A DNA stretch of 64,000 nucleotides from Paraburkholderia madseniana (lineage in GTDB: Bacteria > Pseudomonadota > Gammaproteobacteria > Burkholderiales > Burkholderiaceae), in the NCBI RefSeq assembly GCF_009690905.1, contig NZ_VOSW01000040.1, forward strand, positions 1 to 64,000, in the 5' to 3' direction. The position numbers and the translations under genes were made by a program. Positions 60,382-64,000 of the stretch are shown here, one piece after another. Each line of letters opens with the position of its first letter. Position 1 is the stretch's first letter. The notes beneath the pieces are model-generated. The model had not been told where the DNA came from, did not search any database, and saw only the letters and a list, made by a program, of their open reading frames with translations.

Positions 60382-60960
60382 ATGAAAAATCTGTTCCGTC
60401 CGTTAATCGTGATCTTCGCGGTGCTGACCGCCGTCACCGGCCTCGCTTATCCCGCCGTGATGACCGCGGTCGGTCAGGCGGCCTTCAACAATCAGGCCAA
60501 CGGCAGCATGCTCGAGCAGAACGGCAAGGTGGTCGGCTCGAAGTTGATCGGCCAGCAATTCGATGCGCCGCAATACTTCTGGGGCCGTCTGTCGGCCACC
60601 AGCCCGATGCCGTACAACCCGCAAGGCTCGGGCGGTTCGAACCTCGGCCCGACCAACCCGGCGTTGCTCGATGAAGTCAAAGGCCGCATCGACGCGTTGA
60701 AGGCTGCCGGCACGGATATGTCGCAGCCGGTGCCGGTCGACCTGGTGACGTCCTCGGGCAGTGGTCTCGATCCTGAGATCAGCCCGGCGGCCGCCGCGTA
60801 TCAGATCGAACGCGTCGCCAAAGCGCGTAAGCTCGCCGCCAACGATGTGCAGGCACTGGTCGATCGTTATACGAGCGGCCGCCAGTTCGGCATTTTCGGT
60901 GAACCGCGCGTGAACGTGCTGCAACTGAATCTGGCGCTCGATGAGATGAAACAAGGTTGA
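60382..60960 (+). CDS. kdpC: K+-transporting ATPase subunit C
   Basis: This 192-residue subunit has one N-terminal helix (LIVIFAVLTAVTGLAYPAVM), then a periplasmic domain with VGSKLIGQQFDAPQYFWGRL, RLSATSPMPYNPQGSGGSNL and SGSGLDPEISPAAAAYQIER. It raises ATPase affinity within the complex. AAGAGGAA lies upstream of the ATG. A GC-rich hairpin (AGGCGGC at 60997-61003 with GCCGCCT at 61015-61021) lies between it and kdpD and could tune expression. Confidence 0.96.
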   Translation: MKNLFRPLIVIFAVLTAVTGLAYPAVMTAVGQAAFNNQANGSMLEQNGKVVGSKLIGQQFDAPQYFWGRLSATSPMPYNPQGSGGSNLGPTNPALLDEVKGRIDALKAAGTDMSQPVPVDLVTSSGSGLDPEISPAAAAYQIERVAKARKLAANDVQALVDRYTSGRQFGIFGEPRVNVLQLNLALDEMKQG

Positions 60961-61097
60961 GCGCTAGCAAGCGCTGTTGATGGCTATGATTCGAGGAGGC
61001 GGCGTCCATGCGGGGCCGCCTTCGCCATTTGCGGCGCGGCCGCTGCCGTGCCACCATGCATGCACTATCGCTCGCCTTACTATGAAAACCATTGAGC

Positions 61098-63932
61098 ATG
61101 AACCGCCCCGATCCTGACGAACTACTCGACAAACTGCAACGCGACGAAGAAAAGCGTCAGCGGGGCAGACTGAAGATTTTCTTCGGCGCGTCGGCAGGCG
61201 TCGGCAAAACCTATGCGATGTTGCAGGCCGCGCGGCGCCGTGCCGATGAAGGCGCGGACGTGGTGGTCGGCATCGCCGAAACGCATGGTCGTAGCGAAAC
61301 CGCTGCGCTGCTCGAAGGCCTCGACGTGCTGCCGCTCGCGCATATCGAGTATCGCGGCCGCAAGCTCGGCGAGTTCGATCTCGACGCCGCGCTCGCCCGC
61401 AAGCCGCAACTGATTCTCGTCGATGAACTCGCGCATTCGAATGTGCAGGGCGCGCGGCATCTGAAGCGCTGGCAGGACGTCTACGAACTGCTCGACGCAG
61501 GCATCGACGTCTACACCACGGTCAACGTCCAGCACCTCGAAAGCCTGAACGACGTGGTCGGCCAGATCACCGGCATCCGCGTCTGGGAGACGGTGCCCGA
61601 CCGCGTGTTCGATCGCGCGGACGAAGTCACGCTGGTCGACCTGCCCGCCGAGGAACTGCTCGACCGGATGCGCGACGGCAAGGTGTATTTGCCGCAGCAG
61701 GCCGAGCGCGCGGTGCGCAACTTCTTTCGCAAGGGCAACCTGATCGCGTTGCGCGAGCTGGCATTGCGCCGTACCGCCGATCGCGTCGATGCGCAGATGC
61801 GGGAATATCGCGCCGATCGTTCGATCCAGCGGATCTGGCAGGCGCGCGAGCGCTTGCTGGTGTGCGTCGGCCCCGGCCCGGAAGCACCGATGCTGGTGCG
61901 CGCGGCGGCGCGTCTCGCCGCCAGCCTGAAGGCCGACTGGATCGCCGTCTATGTGGAAACGCCCGCGCTGCAGCGCTTGCCCGACGCGCGCCGCGAACGC
62001 ACGCTGAACGCCTTGAAGCTCGCCGCCGAACTCGGCGCCGAAACCGCGACGCTCGCCGGCACCGATGCGGTCGCCGCGCTGATCGGTTACGCGCAGGCTC
62101 GCAACGTCTCGAAGCTGGTGGCCGGCGCGTCGGCGCGCACCGGTCTCAAGCGCTGGCTGCGCCGGCCGCTCGGTGAGCGCATCGCCGAACGCGCGGGCGA
62201 TCTCGATCTCACGCTGATTCGCGCGTCGTCGGAACGTGATGCCGCTGAACATCGCCACTTACTGAACACCACCGCCAACGCGTGGCGCGAGGCGCTGAGC
62301 ACGGCGCGCGAACGCCGTTCGCCGCCGCGCGCTTATGGTTTCGCGCTGGCGATTTGCGCGGCCATTACGCTGCTGTCGAGCCAGTTGATCGATCATATCG
62401 ATCTGACCAACCTCGTCATGCTGTACCTGCTCGGCGTGATCTTCACCGCCGTGAAGCTGGGACGCGGGCCGGGCGTCGTGCTGTCGTTCATGAGCGTGGC
62501 GGCATTCGATTTCTTCTTCGTGCCGCCGCGCATGTCGCTGTCGGTGTCCGATACGCAGTACCTGCTGACCTTCTTCGGCATGCTGCTGACGTCGCTCGTC
62601 ATCAGCCATCTCACGTCGAGCTTGCGCCGCGAGGCGAGTGTTGCGCGGCGTCGGGAGCAACGCACCGGCGCAATGTATGCGATGGCGCGTGAGCTGGCGG
62701 CGGCGCTCACCATGGAGCAGATCGTGGGCATCGGCAGCCGGCATGTGAGCGAAGTGTTCGGCGCGCGCGTCGCGATTCTGTTGCCGGACAGCGCCGATCA
62801 GGTGAAACAGAAGATCGAGGACCCCGACGCGACGATCACGCTCGAAGGCGAGATGCTCGATATCGACGTCGGCCAATGGGTCTACGACCAGCAGAAGCCT
62901 GCCGGGCAAGGCACCGATACGCTGCCGGCCGCCGCCGCGCTGTATCTGCCGCTGAAGGCGCCGATGCGCACACGGGGCGTGCTTGCGGTCGTGATGCGCG
63001 ACGAGCGCGAGCTGGACGTGCCCGAGCAGCAACGCATGCTCGACGCGTTCGCCGCGCAAATCGCGCTGGCTCTCGAGCGTGTGCACTACGTCGACATCGC
63101 ACGCGATGCACTCGTCAATATGGAATCGGAGCGCTTGCGCAATTCGCTCCTCTCGGCGATTTCGCACGACCTGCGTACGCCGTTGACGACGATCGTCGGC
63201 TTCTCGTCGATGCTGGCGCAATCGCGCGAGGCGCATCCCGGTACGCAGCCGGGCGACGATCTCGTCGAAGCCATTCACGAAGAAGCGCTACGCATGACCG
63301 GCATCGTCACCAATCTGCTCGACATGGCGCGCTTGCAGGCCGGCAGCCTGCAATTGAATCAGCAGTGGACGCTCCTCGAAGAAACGGTGGGCGCCGCGTT
63401 GCGGGCCTGCAAGCGCGTGCTGGCCAATCATCCCGTACAGGTGAAGCTGCCCGCGGATTTGCCGCTGCTGCACCTTGATGCGGTGCTGATGGAGCGGCTC
63501 TTCTCGAACCTGTTCGAGAACGCTGCCAAGTACACACCACCGGACACGCCCCTGACGATCGGCGCGCAACGTCTCGACGCGGACGGCAAGTCGTTCGTAC
63601 GCGTCGCCGTCGACGATAACGGACCGGGTCTGCCGGCCGGCATGGAAGCGCGTGTGTTCGAGAAATTTACGCGCGGCGAGAAAGAGTCGGCCAAGCCGGG
63701 CATCGGCCTCGGCCTCGCGATCTGCCGCGCAATCGTGGAAGCGCACGGCGGTACAATCGGCGCGCTCAATCGGATGTCCGCGGACGGCCGCGTCGAAGGC
63801 GCGCGCTTCTGGTTCACGCTGCCGGTGGAAACGCCGCCCGAAGCACCGGATGCGCTGGAAGACGAAGGCGCCGATGCCTTGCCGGACCTCGACTCAACTC
63901 TTAACCCGCGTTCCAAGCCTAGCCATGAGTGA
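61098..63932 (+). CDS. kdpD: sensor histidine kinase KdpD
   Basis: This encodes 944 residues. The N-terminal KdpD domain has FFGASAGVGKTYAMLQAARR (Walker A), near residue 28. A USP-like region lies at about 250-380. Four helices (DUF4118) cover about 410-510. A GAF domain is near 535-670. HisKA has His690 in AISHDLRTPLTTIVGFSSML. HATPase_c has NLFENAAKYTP and GIGLGLAICRAIVEAHGG. It senses K+ and ionic state and phosphorylates KdpE. The ATG at 61098 follows an in-frame TTG at 61092, an alternative start. It overlaps kdpE by 8 bases. Confidence 0.96.
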   Translation: MNRPDPDELLDKLQRDEEKRQRGRLKIFFGASAGVGKTYAMLQAARRRADEGADVVVGIAETHGRSETAALLEGLDVLPLAHIEYRGRKLGEFDLDAALARKPQLILVDELAHSNVQGARHLKRWQDVYELLDAGIDVYTTVNVQHLESLNDVVGQITGIRVWETVPDRVFDRADEVTLVDLPAEELLDRMRDGKVYLPQQAERAVRNFFRKGNLIALRELALRRTADRVDAQMREYRADRSIQRIWQARERLLVCVGPGPEAPMLVRAAARLAASLKADWIAVYVETPALQRLPDARRERTLNALKLAAELGAETATLAGTDAVAALIGYAQARNVSKLVAGASARTGLKRWLRRPLGERIAERAGDLDLTLIRASSERDAAEHRHLLNTTANAWREALSTARERRSPPRAYGFALAICAAITLLSSQLIDHIDLTNLVMLYLLGVIFTAVKLGRGPGVVLSFMSVAAFDFFFVPPRMSLSVSDTQYLLTFFGMLLTSLVISHLTSSLRREASVARRREQRTGAMYAMARELAAALTMEQIVGIGSRHVSEVFGARVAILLPDSADQVKQKIEDPDATITLEGEMLDIDVGQWVYDQQKPAGQGTDTLPAAAALYLPLKAPMRTRGVLAVVMRDERELDVPEQQRMLDAFAAQIALALERVHYVDIARDALVNMESERLRNSLLSAISHDLRTPLTTIVGFSSMLAQSREAHPGTQPGDDLVEAIHEEALRMTGIVTNLLDMARLQAGSLQLNQQWTLLEETVGAALRACKRVLANHPVQVKLPADLPLLHLDAVLMERLFSNLFENAAKYTPPDTPLTIGAQRLDADGKSFVRVAVDDNGPGLPAGMEARVFEKFTRGEKESAKPGIGLGLAICRAIVEAHGGTIGALNRMSADGRVEGARFWFTLPVETPPEAPDALEDEGADALPDLDSTLNPRSKPSHE

Positions 63933-64000
63933 CCCGAGCATCACAGTCGTCCTGATTGAAGACGAAAAGCAGATTCGCCGCTTCGTGCGAACCGCGCTGG
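63925..64000 (+). CDS. kdpE: response regulator KdpE, N-terminal fragment (window edge)
   Basis: Only 25 residues are visible: MSDPSITVVLIEDEKQIRRF then VRTAL. The acidic pair Glu-Asp at residues 12-13 (IEDE) and the following KQIRRFVRTAL are typical of KdpE receiver domains, which activate kdpFABC. Its start overlaps the end of kdpD by 8 bases, so the two are co-translated. The phosphoacceptor Asp and DNA-binding domain lie beyond the window. Confidence 0.93.
   Translation, partial: MSDPSITVVLIEDEKQIRRFVRTAL

Overview
The window is a GC-rich chromosomal segment from a beta-proteobacterium of the Burkholderiaceae, most probably a Paraburkholderia or close relative. The evidence is the gene content: a lysine-rich HicAB pair, a DUF6726-like small lipoprotein next to purT, the dnaE/msbA/LPS-core/waaL neighbourhood, phasin and PHB-depolymerase genes, the purD-hemF-nadD-rsfS-rlmH-maf-rng block and a complete kdpFABCDE locus. 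This is inferred from gene families and order, not from a database search. The first 19 bases are not genomic: they match the Nextera/Tn5 mosaic-end adapter, so the window starts at a contig edge. I saw no rRNA, tRNA, CRISPR array, insertion sequence or prophage.

Layout. 20-3683: the 5' end of an FtsK-type translocase, a META/HslJ lipoprotein, purT, a small lipoprotein and a MliC-like lysozyme inhibitor. 3967-7140: a catabolic-type acetolactate synthase-like ThDP enzyme paired with an aldehyde dehydrogenase. 7631-14964: RNA and DNA enzymes (rhlE helicase, gluQ and trhO tRNA-modification enzymes, dnaE). 15024-23093: LPS core assembly and export (waaE-like transferase, msbA, two GT4 transferases, a GT9 heptosyltransferase, waaL O-antigen ligase), mostly one + strand operon-like run. 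23108-33227: small hypotheticals, rdgC, an unusual HdeD-like membrane protein fused to a papain-like domain, two transglutaminase-like proteins, an MFS transporter, a VOC protein and an NlpC/P60 lipoprotein. 33477-38311: a di-Mop molybdate-binding protein, free methionine-R-sulfoxide reductase, then a tight Rieske oxygenase-rubredoxin-flavin reductase unit and a LysR regulator.

38744-43886: a PAS/GGDEF/EAL signalling protein, a phasin, a PHB depolymerase with an RHH regulator upstream, and two 48-residue membrane peptides in a gene-poor, AT-richer patch. 44085-51624 (minus strand): rng, maf, rlmH, rsfS, nadD, hemF, purD and yebC. 52127-56022: hicAB, upp, an atypical SDR, mgsA and a quinone oxidoreductase. 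56194-64000: the potassium system, with a 37-residue membrane peptide, kdpF, kdpA, kdpB, kdpC, kdpD and the start of kdpE, preceded by a KdpE-box-like site.

The most interesting items are: the Rieske oxygenase that appears to draw electrons from rubredoxin; the HdeD/papain-like fusion at the head of a run of papain-fold proteins, one of which has lost its catalytic His; an 11-bp-phased operator in front of the RHH regulator of the PHB depolymerase; the nested palindromes controlling hicAB; and the KdpE-like site plus extra membrane peptide at kdp.
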